Notes: generated from the sequence alone by a model not told the origin. A stretch of DNA of 16,122 nt from Chitinophagaceae bacterium (GCA_947463105.1 CANHSD010000039.1:1-16122); one strand, 5' to 3'; shown: positions 7,314 to 14,549, numbered from the stretch's first letter. A program made the numbers and translations.

Positions 7314-8306
7314 ATGAAAGCGATCATACCTGTTGCCGGAGCTGGAACAAAACTAAGGCCCCATACCTATACACAACCCAAGGCGTTGATACCGCTTGCG
7401 GGAAAGACAATCCTGAGCATCATCATCGATCAATTGGCCGATGCTGGCATCAAGGATATTATACTGGTTGTAGGATATCTGGGCAACAAGATCCAGGACC
7501 ATGCGAAGGCCCATTATCCCCATCTCAACATCACCATCATCCAACAGCATGAACGCAAAGGCCTTGGACATGCAGTGTATTTGTGCAAGGAAGCAGTAGG
7601 CAATGATGAAGTGATCATTGTTTTGGGCGATACCATTTGCGAGTACAATGCAACTGAGTTCCTGGCCACTGAAGGTTCAGTGCTTGGTGTTAAAAAAGTA
7701 GATGATCCCCGCGATTTTGGTGTTGCAGAAACAGATGAGTCGGGGAATGTGAGCCGGGTAATTGAGAAGCCCCAGATCCCCAGAACCAACAATGCTTTGG
7801 TGGGTATTTATAAAATAAAGGACTCATCCCTGTTGTTTGATTGTTTGTCTAATGTGATGAGCAATACAACCCAGGAAGGAGAGGAGCATGGGCTCACACC
7901 AGCCTTGGAGTGCATGATTGCTGGGGGAACCCATTTCACCACCTTCAAGGTATCCAATTGGTTTGACTGCGGGAAAAAAGAAACATTGCTTGAAGGGAAT
8001 GCCACATTATTGAAAAAATGGGGTGGTGATGTTGCTACAAAACATTCTTTCGAAAACACCATCATCATTCCTCCCGTGAGCATTGCCCAAGGTTGTGAAA
8101 TCCGGAATTCCATTATAGGCCCTAATGTGTCGATTGGAGAAAAAACCCTGATACAATATTCAATTGTCAAGGATTCCATTGTTGGGGCCTATTCCAAATT
8201 ATACGATGTGGTGCTGCATGATTCCCTGATTGGTTCAGACACAGAAATCAAAGGCGAGACCCGCACGCTGAATATCGGTGACAATACTGAGATTGATCTG
8301 GGTTGA
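7314..8306 (+). CDS. Sugar-phosphate nucleotidyltransferase with left-handed beta-helix tail
   Basis: An enzyme of the RmlA/GlmU-N fold that joins a sugar 1-phosphate to an NTP, supplying an activated sugar for cell-surface polysaccharide. From the ATG at 7314 it has 330 residues. The N-terminal signature GAGTKLRPHTYTQPKALIP (9-27) has K where R is commoner. LGDT (104-107) occupies the metal-binding LGDx site, followed by EKP (151-153) and NWFDCGKKETLLEGN (215-229), the family's W-D-G pattern. From about residue 250 isoleucine/valine-spaced repeats (SIAQGCEIRNSIIGPNVSIG and onward) indicate a hexapeptide beta-helix. The frame extends upstream to a TTG at 7281 inside the alanine dehydrogenase gene, which I reject because the signature starts right after the ATG. 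Substrate is unknown: thymidylyl-, uridylyl- or guanylyl-transfer are all possible. Its stop lies 6 bases from the convergent fumC stop. Confidence 0.88.
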   Translation: MKAIIPVAGAGTKLRPHTYTQPKALIPLAGKTILSIIIDQLADAGIKDIILVVGYLGNKIQDHAKAHYPHLNITIIQQHERKGLGHAVYLCKEAVGNDEVIIVLGDTICEYNATEFLATEGSVLGVKKVDDPRDFGVAETDESGNVSRVIEKPQIPRTNNALVGIYKIKDSSLLFDCLSNVMSNTTQEGEEHGLTPALECMIAGGTHFTTFKVSNWFDCGKKETLLEGNATLLKKWGGDVATKHSFENTIIIPPVSIAQGCEIRNSIIGPNVSIGEKTLIQYSIVKDSIVGAYSKLYDVVLHDSLIGSDTEIKGETRTLNIGDNTEIDLG

Positions 8307-8312
8307 TGTTCC

Positions 8313-9713
8313 CTAACTGATTTTTCCTACCATCTCTGAAGGGATTACCCATGCATCAAATTCAGCTTCAGTAAGGTATCCCAGCTTCACAGCCATTTGT
8401 TTCAGGGTTGTTCCTTCCTTGTGTGCTTTTTGGGCAATTTCAGCGGATTTGTAATACCCTATTTTGGTATTGAGTGAAGTGACCAGCATCAGTGAATTGT
8501 TCAGGTGCTTGTCAATATTTTCATACAAGGGCTCAATCCCGACAGCACATTTGTTGTTGAAACTTACACAACCTTCTCCAATCAATCTTGCACTGTGCAG
8601 GAAATTGTAGATCATCATGGGTTTGAAAACATTCAATTCAAAATGTCCGGTAGCCCCACCAATGTTGATGGCCACATCATTTCCCAGTATCTGTGCAGCG
8701 ATCATGGTCAGGGCCTCACATTGTGTTGGATTCACTTTTCCCGGCATGATGGATGATCCGGGTTCATTGTCAGGAATGAAAAGTTCACCAATGCCACTTC
8801 TCGGACCAGAAGACAGCATGCGAATATCATTGGCGATTTTCATCAGGCTGACAGCAACAGTTTTCAGTGCCCCATGTGCTTCCACAATGGCGTCATGGGC
8901 AGCGAGCGCTTCAAACTTATTTTCTGCAGTCACAAAGGGAAGACCTGTGAGTGCTGCAATATGCTTGGCTACGTTTTCTGCATACTGATCCGGAGTATTG
9001 ATTCCGGTACCTACAGCGGTACCGCCCAATGCAAGCTCTGCCAGGTGTTCAAGTGAATTCTTGATGGTTTTGATGCCATGGTTGAGTTGTGATACATATC
9101 CGCTGAACTCTTGCCCTACGGTCAGTGGGGTTGCATCCATGAAATGTGTTCTTCCAATTTTTACCACATGCATGAAGGCCTTGCTTTTTTCGGCAAGTGT
9201 ATCCCTTAGCATTTCAATCCCAGGAAGCGTAACTTCTATCAACATTTTATACGCGGCGATATGCATCGCAGTAGGGAAGGTGTCGTTGGAGGATTGTGAT
9301 TTGTTGACATCATCATTGGGATGAAGAAATTTATCTTTGTCAATCAATGAACCGCCTTTTTTTACATGGCCTCTATATGCCACTACTTCATTGACGTTCA
9401 TGTTGCTTTGGGTACCGCTTCCGGTTTGCCATACGACCAGTGGAAAATAATCATTCAGTGTTCCTTCCAGGATTTCATCGCATATTTCACCAATCAGTAT
9501 TGATTTTTCTTCTGACAATACACCGGCTTCAAAATTGGTGATGGCTGCCGCTTTTTTCAGGTAAGCAAAGGCATAAATGATTTCTTTTGGCATCCTGTTG
9601 ATGTCTTGGGCAATCCTGAAATTGTCAATGCTGCGCTGGGTTTGGGCGCCATAGTACGCATTGGCTGGTACGCTGACTTCTCCCATTGTATCTTTCTCAA
9701 TCCTGAATTCCAT
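8313..9713 (-). CDS. fumC: Fumarate hydratase, class II
   Basis: Interconverts fumarate and L-malate in the TCA cycle; the class II enzyme is an iron-free homotetramer. The 466 residues match the family's usual length. Diagnostic parts are TGSGTQSNMNVNEV (97-110), SQSSNDTFPTAM (139-150) and GRTHFMDATPLTVGQE (187-202) with the catalytic-base histidine H190. The fumarase/aspartase signature GSSIMPGKVNP (319-329) carries the mobile serine loop. The TGSGTQSNMN and THFMDATP wording favours fumarase over aspartase or argininosuccinate lyase. The start ATG (9711-9713) follows a promoter-like box at 9732-9739. The cobalamin-binding gene lies 41 bases upstream in the same direction, so the gene may be both read through and separately transcribed. 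Confidence 0.96.
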   Translation of the reverse strand: MEFRIEKDTMGEVSVPANAYYGAQTQRSIDNFRIAQDINRMPKEIIYAFAYLKKAAAITNFEAGVLSEEKSILIGEICDEILEGTLNDYFPLVVWQTGSGTQSNMNVNEVVAYRGHVKKGGSLIDKDKFLHPNDDVNKSQSSNDTFPTAMHIAAYKMLIEVTLPGIEMLRDTLAEKSKAFMHVVKIGRTHFMDATPLTVGQEFSGYVSQLNHGIKTIKNSLEHLAELALGGTAVGTGINTPDQYAENVAKHIAALTGLPFVTAENKFEALAAHDAIVEAHGALKTVAVSLMKIANDIRMLSSGPRSGIGELFIPDNEPGSSIMPGKVNPTQCEALTMIAAQILGNDVAINIGGATGHFELNVFKPMMIYNFLHSARLIGEGCVSFNNKCAVGIEPLYENIDKHLNNSLMLVTSLNTKIGYYKSAEIAQKAHKEGTTLKQMAVKLGYLTEAEFDAWVIPSEMVGKIS

Positions 9714-9731
9714 GTATTCGATTTAGAGATG

Positions 9732-9739
9732 CAAAATTA
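9732..9739 (-). promoter_or_regulatory. -7 promoter box (TAATTTTG) for fumC
   Basis: On the minus strand TAATTTTG matches the TAnnTTTG consensus exactly, 18 bases before the fumC ATG, in the 41-base gap after the cobalamin-binding gene. This suggests fumC has its own transcription start with a short leader. The -33 element is weak. Confidence 0.5.
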
Positions 9740-9754
9740 ATGAATGTACTGGCA

Positions 9755-10177
9755 TTAAAAAGACCTGTTTTTACTGGTCCATTCTTTGATATAGTCAGCA
9801 ATTGTTGTTGAGGATGTGCCTGGCGGAAAAAGCTGACCGACTCCCATGGCCTCAAGGGCCTGTCTGTCTGCTTCCGGAATGATACCGCCACCGGTCAGCA
9901 ATACATCCTCCATCTTGTTGGCTTTCATCAATCCAATGATCCTGGGAAAAACAGTCATGTGGGCCCCGGAGAGGATGCTTACACCAATGGCATCCACATC
10001 CTCCTGCAAGGCGGCCTCAACAACCATCTCAGGAGTTTGCCTTAGACCGGTATAGATCACCTCCATGCCGGCGTCTCTGAGAGAAGTGGCAATTACTTTT
10101 GCGCCCCTGTCATGCCCGTCCAGTCCTACTTTTGCAATGAGTACACGAAGTGGTCTATTTGCGTGTTGATTTTCCAT
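9755..10177 (-). CDS. Free-standing cobalamin B12-binding protein, methylmalonyl-CoA mutase small-subunit type
   Basis: A 140-residue protein made almost wholly of one B12-binding domain. DGHDRG (20-25) is the DxHxxG motif with H22 as the predicted lower axial ligand of cobalamin. SILSG (67-71) and TGGGIIP (95-101) complete the binding site. The opening RPLRVLIAKVGLDGHDRG and the later ALEAMGVGQLFPPGTS are typical of the C-terminal domain of methylmalonyl-CoA mutase, which isomerises methylmalonyl-CoA and succinyl-CoA. In split mutases this domain is a separate subunit paired with a catalytic subunit carrying the TIM barrel; no such gene is in this window. The ATG lies 7 bases after the gltX stop, so it is probably translated from the gltX transcript. 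A subunit of another B12-dependent acyl-CoA mutase, such as an isobutyryl-CoA type, is the main alternative. Confidence 0.88.
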   Translation of the reverse strand: MENQHANRPLRVLIAKVGLDGHDRGAKVIATSLRDAGMEVIYTGLRQTPEMVVEAALQEDVDAIGVSILSGAHMTVFPRIIGLMKANKMEDVLLTGGGIIPEADRQALEAMGVGQLFPPGTSSTTIADYIKEWTSKNRSF

Positions 10178-10184
10178 GTTGTGG

Positions 10185-11717
10185 TTATTGTGCCAATAGC
10201 GTCAGGCAGTGTGCAATTCTTCTGGTGGTGGCTTCCTTACCTATCCTGAAGGCGATGTCAAAAACAGTAGGACCAAATTTTGCACCGACCAGCATGATGC
10301 GGAGTGGAAGTTGTAACTCTCCTGGCTTGATTTGGGCAAGGGTAGCGGCTTCCTTGAATGTGTTTTCAATGGCAGCTGCATCCCATGTTTCAATCTGCTG
10401 AAGGCTAGTCTTCAACCCTTCAAAAAATAGTTGCTTTTTTTCATCCCATTTGGGCTGAACAGATGCCAGATCAATCTCCTCCGGGTCATGGAAGAAATAG
10501 GCAACCTGTGGTACAAAATCATTGAGGAGCTGGCATCTTTCTTTTACCATGGGGATGATGTCTGTCAGCACTTCTTCACTGGCCTCGATATCATTTTTCT
10601 TGAGTATTTCTTGCACCAGGGGAAGGAGTCTGGTGGTTTCGCTTTTTTTGATCCATTCCTGGTTGAACCACCTGGCTTTCTCAAAATCAAATTTTGCTCC
10701 TCCTTTGTGGATTCTTTCAATAGAAAACCGTTCAATGAGTTGGTCAAGGCTGAAGATTTCCTCACCAGTTCCATCATTCCAGCCCAGCATGGCCAGCATG
10801 TTGATGAATGCTTCTGGCAGAAAACCCATTTCCTTGAATCCTTTGGTGAGTTCATTTGTTTTGGGATCTTTCCAGTCCATGGCAAAAACAGGAAAACCAA
10901 GGCGGTCACCATCTCTTTTGCTCAACTTTCCTTGGCCATCCGGCTTCAGGATCAATGGGAGATGGGCCCACTGGGGCATTTGGGTTTTCCAACCGAGGTA
11001 ATCCCAAAGCAGCACATGAACCGGCGCTGAAGGCAGCCATTCTTCTCCCCGGAATGCATGGCTGATCTTCATTTCATGGTCATCTACTACAACAGCCAGG
11101 TGGTATGTGGGCATTCCATCTGCTTTGAGCAGCACCTTGTCATCCACCTGATCGGTATTGAAGGTAATCTCCCCCCTGATCATGTCCTGAAAGGTCACTT
11201 CAGTTGAAGCTGGCATTTTGATGCGGACAACATAAGGGGTTCCTTGATCGATCAGCTCAGCGACTTTATCACTGGGCATTGTCAGGGAGTTGTTCATTTG
11301 CATCCGGACCTTGCTGTCGTATTGGGGCGAAGGATTCATTTCTGAACGAAAGGCATCCCGCATTTTCTCCAGCCCTTCAGGGGTGTCAAATGCATAATAT
11401 GCATGTCCTTGTTTGATGAGCTGTTCTGCAAATTTTTTATAACTGCTTTTTCTTTCGGATTGGCGGTATGGTCCAAAAGCTCCTTCCTTGTGTGGGCCTT
11501 CGTCAGGTGAAATGCCGCACCAATCAAGGCAGTCTATGATATATTGCTCTGCACCTGGTACAAAACGTCCCTGGTCAGTGTCTTCTATGCGGAGGATGAA
11601 TTGCCCCTTGTTTTTATGGGCAAACAGGTAATTGAAGAGGGCCGTCCTGACCCCGCCGAGATGGAGTCCGCCTGTTGGGCTGGGGGCAAACCTTACCCTT
11701 GTAGTTGATGCTGTCAT
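10185..11717 (-). CDS. gltX: Glutamyl-tRNA synthetase
   Basis: A class I aminoacyl-tRNA synthetase that charges tRNA-Glu. The 510 residues begin with RFAPSPTGGLHLGGVRTALF, containing the HIGH-type motif HLGG (19-22). The KMSKS-type loop is KLSKR (264-268). RIEDTDQGR (43-51) and FRGEEWLPSAPVH (222-234) are further family blocks. The C-terminal half is the helical anticodon-binding region. A stretch around 275-300 (including DWKDPKTNELTKGF) is longer than in proteobacterial enzymes and resembles what I recall of Bacteroidota GluRS. Whether it is discriminating or also charges tRNA-Gln cannot be told by eye. The start ATG (11715-11717) is only 4 bases from an exact TAnnTTTG box, so the message may have no leader. 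The cobalamin-binding gene follows after 7 bases. Confidence 0.97.
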   Translation of the reverse strand: MTASTTRVRFAPSPTGGLHLGGVRTALFNYLFAHKNKGQFILRIEDTDQGRFVPGAEQYIIDCLDWCGISPDEGPHKEGAFGPYRQSERKSSYKKFAEQLIKQGHAYYAFDTPEGLEKMRDAFRSEMNPSPQYDSKVRMQMNNSLTMPSDKVAELIDQGTPYVVRIKMPASTEVTFQDMIRGEITFNTDQVDDKVLLKADGMPTYHLAVVVDDHEMKISHAFRGEEWLPSAPVHVLLWDYLGWKTQMPQWAHLPLILKPDGQGKLSKRDGDRLGFPVFAMDWKDPKTNELTKGFKEMGFLPEAFINMLAMLGWNDGTGEEIFSLDQLIERFSIERIHKGGAKFDFEKARWFNQEWIKKSETTRLLPLVQEILKKNDIEASEEVLTDIIPMVKERCQLLNDFVPQVAYFFHDPEEIDLASVQPKWDEKKQLFFEGLKTSLQQIETWDAAAIENTFKEAATLAQIKPGELQLPLRIMLVGAKFGPTVFDIAFRIGKEATTRRIAHCLTLLAQ

Positions 11718-11721
11718 ATTG

Positions 11722-11729
11722 CAAAGATA
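11722..11729 (-). promoter_or_regulatory. -7 promoter box (TATCTTTG) for gltX
   Basis: Minus-strand TATCTTTG matches TAnnTTTG exactly and ends 4 bases before the gltX ATG, so the predicted transcription start falls at or within a base or two of the start codon. This is the same word and nearly the same spacing as before tsaE. No clear -33 TTTG is seen. Confidence 0.55.
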
Positions 11730-11768
11730 AGCAGATATGGTTGTAGCTGTGATGATCTAAATAGGGAA

Positions 11769-11790
11769 CCCTCCCTTAGACAAGGGAGGG
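11769..11790. repeat. Perfect GC-rich inverted repeat between protease 3' end and gltX promoter
   Basis: CCCTCCCTT (11769-11777) and AAGGGAGGG (11782-11790) form a perfect 9-base stem with loop AGAC. It is placed correctly to end the protease transcript on the minus strand, but what follows there is TTCCCTATTT rather than a uridine run. It could be a non-classical terminator or one copy of a dispersed repeat; only a genome-wide search can tell. Confidence 0.6.
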
Positions 11791-11831
11791 CTCATTCCAA
11801 CCAATATTACCATTTATGATAAGACGATAAA

Positions 11832-13448
11832 TTATTTGTTCATGAACTTTTCAGTTCTGTTTTCTGTTTCGTTCAGCAGCCTCAGGTTGTATATTCCTGC
11901 GGGCTGGTTTCTTACATCAATTGCTTTGGTGCCTGCAGCGGCTTTTCCTGAAAGCACTACGTGGCCAAAATTGTTTACGACTTGGTATTCATAAGCTTCT
12001 GCTGCGTTCACGATTACCGGTTGTTGTGCTTGCTTGATTATTGTATATATTCCAGCTCCAATATTTTTATTTTCAATGGTAACTGTGTTGCTGAATTGTA
12101 CAGCGCCGTCTTTTTCAATGAATTTCAGCATATACGTATAGGCCGCTGGTGCAATCACCTGGTGTACATAGCTGTTTGTGTTCAACGCTGGCCTGGCGAT
12201 TTCTTTGAAGTCACCTTCTCCTGTTGCAACCATCACACTGATTGCTGCTGTTCCTTTCAGGTTATTGGAATTCCAGTTTAGTTTATTGCCATATTTAACT
12301 TTAATCCCAGTCACGACAGCATTATTGGTAGAACTGGTAGTGGTGCTTGTTGCGGAAGTGGTTGTTGTTCCTGAATACGTACCGCTAATGGTGTAAGCCC
12401 CGAGGCTTCCATAATCATTGCCGGCATTTACATTTCCTGTTCCATCAATGATAACATAATAGGTTCCTGCACTCAGTGTCGTATCGATTCTTGCATTGAG
12501 TGAATCAGAAATGTCATAGATCTTGATTTCTGTTCCTTTTGCATCTTGCAAGATGATTTTAACATCAAGGTTAGCCCCGCTGTTTCCTGTTCCGACATTG
12601 AAAGGAATAACATTCAATTTAAGCAACCCTTTATTGCTCAGGTCTAACCGGAAATAATCCTTGTCTGCAGTGGTGGAAATAACACCAGCCTTGCTAAATA
12701 CATTGTTGCTGATTACCACAGGGCTGGCACTTGTATAAAGGTCAGCATAGTCATCGGGTCTGTATCCAAATCCATTGGTTGTGGCAATGATGCTGAGGTT
12801 GTCTTGGAGAAAGGTACAACCATTGGGCGTTGGTCCGAAATTCCACTGTGTTGCATTCCTGGAAGATGCATTGCCCATGATTGGCCCCCAGGAGGTTTCT
12901 CCTGCTCCGATTCCTGTATGATAAGCGCTTGTCAATGTACAGGTTGATGTGTAGGCAGATTGGTGGTGCAAGCCTAATGTATGTCCGGTTTCATGAGAAA
13001 CTGCTTCTGCCACTCTTTTTGCATTGTTTCCAAGGCGGTCGCTGAATACAAAAGCGGGAGTATTATCACCCCAGTTGAAAGATGTTACATAAGCAATGCC
13101 TGCAACACCTGCATACCATGCGCTGGTAGGGGTCACCACTACGCGGATTCTCTGGGAAAGTGGGGCAGCAAGAAATTTAGAAAGGTCGGTGGTTACGTTG
13201 ATGTTGAATGGCCTGAAATCTTCAGCAATCCTGTTGAATGCTTCTGTGATTTGTGCATCTGTCATGGTTGCAGGCAAACAGGAAAATGGTGTGCCATAGT
13301 TCCACATGGAGCTGTTCACATCGTGGCCATCAAAATCAATGTAAATTGTTGCTACTGCTGTAGGATAACTGTTCAATGTTGGAGCGGCAGTTGTAGTGCT
13401 TGCTGTGAAAATGGCAGCAAAAAGAAACATGAAGGAAAGATTTTTCAT
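11832..13448 (-). CDS. Secreted zinc metalloprotease (metzincin) with T9SS sorting domain
   Basis: A 538-residue exported protease. A signal peptide covers about residues 1-21 (lysine near the start, hydrophobic core, AA-A before PTLNSY). The catalytic domain begins at once (ATIYIDFDGHDV, 33-44) and carries HETGHTLGLHH (152-162), a full HExxHxxGxxH zinc site with E153 as catalytic glutamate; M191 in GPIMG is the probable Met-turn. C57, C170 and C211 could form disulfides. A pre-peptidase-C-terminal-like beta domain follows (about 228-358), then a Ser/Thr linker (360-376), a fibronectin-III-like segment (about 379-458) and a C-terminal region ending LRLLNETENRTEKFMNK with GIYNLRL, typical of type IX secretion type A sorting domains. 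No pro-region is visible between signal and catalytic domain. The upstream neighbour, 67 bases away on the same strand, is a small secreted protein. Substrate unknown. Confidence 0.9.
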   Translation of the reverse strand: MKNLSFMFLFAAIFTASTTTAAPTLNSYPTAVATIYIDFDGHDVNSSMWNYGTPFSCLPATMTDAQITEAFNRIAEDFRPFNINVTTDLSKFLAAPLSQRIRVVVTPTSAWYAGVAGIAYVTSFNWGDNTPAFVFSDRLGNNAKRVAEAVSHETGHTLGLHHQSAYTSTCTLTSAYHTGIGAGETSWGPIMGNASSRNATQWNFGPTPNGCTFLQDNLSIIATTNGFGYRPDDYADLYTSASPVVISNNVFSKAGVISTTADKDYFRLDLSNKGLLKLNVIPFNVGTGNSGANLDVKIILQDAKGTEIKIYDISDSLNARIDTTLSAGTYYVIIDGTGNVNAGNDYGSLGAYTISGTYSGTTTTSATSTTTSSTNNAVVTGIKVKYGNKLNWNSNNLKGTAAISVMVATGEGDFKEIARPALNTNSYVHQVIAPAAYTYMLKFIEKDGAVQFSNTVTIENKNIGAGIYTIIKQAQQPVIVNAAEAYEYQVVNNFGHVVLSGKAAAGTKAIDVRNQPAGIYNLRLLNETENRTEKFMNK

Positions 13449-13515
13449 AAAATAGGGTTGTCGGATTGGAATTGGAATGGGTAGGGGATTGGATTAAAAA
13501 CGGGCCATGTTGAGT

Positions 13516-13941
13516 TTACTCAACGATCATATCTTTAAGGTTTATTTTTTTGATGATGTTGTTTCCTGCATTGTCTATATTGAGTTCGATGCCATCTTGG
13601 AATCCGCGTCCAAACATTCTGCCAACATATTTTACTTTGTTATCCTGGCCGACTGTTTTGGAAATGAAGAGATTTGCTTTGTAGTTAGAACTTTCTATGA
13701 CAACTGTTTGTAAATTGTCATATACTTTCGTGTTGGATTTTATGACACCCGTCACATGAAACCCTTGGGTGAACTTTACATCGACGGAAGATCCTGGATT
13801 CAAATTAAAAATTCCTTCCACGACACCGGGTAAAAATTTTGCTGTTTCAGGAAGCGCATCAAACATTTTTTGGGCCCTTGCATTACTGAACATTGCTGTA
13901 AAAACAAGCGTGAATGTGAGGGTTGCAAATAGCTTTTTCAT
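13516..13941 (-). CDS. Small secreted protein of unknown function
   Basis: A 141-residue product I do not recognise. Residues 1-23 are a clear signal peptide (MKKLF, a hydrophobic core, then SNARA before QKMF), so the mature protein of about 118 residues is exported. No cysteine, lipobox or T9SS tail is present, so it should be soluble and free of lipid. The mature part begins with a short helix-like segment (about 25-45). It then becomes rich in alternating polar/hydrophobic residues suited to beta strands (SVDVKFTQGFHVTGVI, TVVIESSNYKANLFI) and ends in KKINLKDMIVE. It lies 67 bases upstream of the secreted metalloprotease on the same strand, without a terminator between, so joint expression is likely. 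A role as protease partner, inhibitor or foldase is possible but only inferred from position. Confidence 0.8.
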   Translation of the reverse strand: MKKLFATLTFTLVFTAMFSNARAQKMFDALPETAKFLPGVVEGIFNLNPGSSVDVKFTQGFHVTGVIKSNTKVYDNLQTVVIESSNYKANLFISKTVGQDNKVKYVGRMFGRGFQDGIELNIDNAGNNIIKKINLKDMIVE

Positions 13942-14126
13942 AAAATGGATTTGATTGGTTCTACAAAGTAACGGAGGGTAATAGCAGAATATTATGCGAA
14001 TAGTATTTATTCATTCAGATTGAGTATTAGTACTTAACCTACTTAAGTTAAATGTTGCAGTATTTACGCAAAAGCATTTAATCTTATTTAAGATGAAAAT
14101 GAATGAGGCGGCGGAACAAGGAGATA
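13942..14126. other. AT-rich intergenic region with short palindromes
   Basis: This 185-base gap lies between the CoA-binding gene and the small secreted protein. It contains a 14-base palindrome ATCTTATTTAAGAT (14081-14094), a direct repeat TACTTAA at 14031-14037 and 14040-14046, and the palindrome ACTTAAGT (14041-14048). These could be operator sites for the secreted pair, or chance in AT-rich DNA. No open frame of note is seen. Confidence 0.4.
13964..13971 (-). promoter_or_regulatory. Possible -7 promoter box for the secreted protein/protease pair
   Basis: Minus-strand TTACTTTG matches 7 of 8 positions of TAnnTTTG, 22 bases before the ATG at 13941. No -33 element is evident. Confidence 0.3.
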
Positions 14127-14492
14127 TTAATAAGTGCCGGTGGAGAGCATGACCAAGGTGCAAGCTTCTAAAGTATCAATACCTTTGTGTGTTGCCTCCT
14201 TAAAAAAGCTGGAGTTTTCAGCTCCGGGATTGAAGATGATGCGCTTTGGATGGAGAGAAAGAATATACTCCTGATAGGCTTTTTGCCTGTCTGCGTTAAG
14301 GTAAATTGTTACGGTATCAATCCCTTCAAAAGGGGACAATGTTGTGACAATAGAAATATGCTCAATATTAAATTCCTCCCTTCCTATGGCTTCCACCTGA
14401 TGACCTGCAGCAAGCAATTTTTTTACAGCAAGATGGCTGTACTGTGCAGGATTGGTTGAGGCGCCGATGACAAGGGTTTTTTTATTTGGCAT
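14127..14492 (-). CDS. CoA-binding domain protein (CoA_binding_2, YccU-like)
   Basis: A 121-residue single-domain Rossmann protein of the CoA_binding_2 group, whose cellular role is not established. It opens with KTLVIGASTNPAQYSHLA, where GASTNP is the family's nucleotide-binding loop. It continues with RIIFNPGAENSSF (84-96), matching the usual iifNPGtEN block, and ends EACTLVMLSTGTY, very close to the standard C-terminus. Length fits the family. The likely ligand is coenzyme A or an acyl-CoA. It lies 57 bases downstream of the pyruvate dehydrogenase E2 gene on the same strand, but the strong terminator between them suggests separate transcription or only limited read-through. No TAnnTTTG box is visible in front of it. 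Confidence 0.88.
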   Translation of the reverse strand: MPNKKTLVIGASTNPAQYSHLAVKKLLAAGHQVEAIGREEFNIEHISIVTTLSPFEGIDTVTIYLNADRQKAYQEYILSLHPKRIIFNPGAENSSFFKEATHKGIDTLEACTLVMLSTGTY

Positions 14493-14506
14493 AGTATTGG
14501 TGATAT

Positions 14507-14533
14507 AAAAAAAGCCGGTTTTAGACCGGCTTT
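14507..14533 (-). terminator. Intrinsic terminator after the E2 gene
   Basis: AAAGCCGGT (14511-14519) and ACCGGCTTT (14525-14533) form a perfect 9-base stem with a 5-base loop. In the minus direction it is followed by a run of Ts (complement of the seven As at 14507-14513). It lies 16 bases after the E2 stop, so it ends the pyruvate dehydrogenase E2 transcript. A run of five As on the plus side (14534-14538) gives the minus strand an A tract before the hairpin. Confidence 0.9.
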
Positions 14534-14549
14534 AAAAAGAAGAGATCGG

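Noticed and set aside
10431..11030. 199-codon plus-strand open frame inside gltX
   Set aside because: Antisense shadow of the glutamyl-tRNA synthetase gene, with no family resemblance.
12981..13484. 167-codon plus-strand open frame opposite the protease gene
   Set aside because: Cysteine-rich by codon accident; it covers the strand opposite the zinc-site region of a clear gene and has no credible start context.
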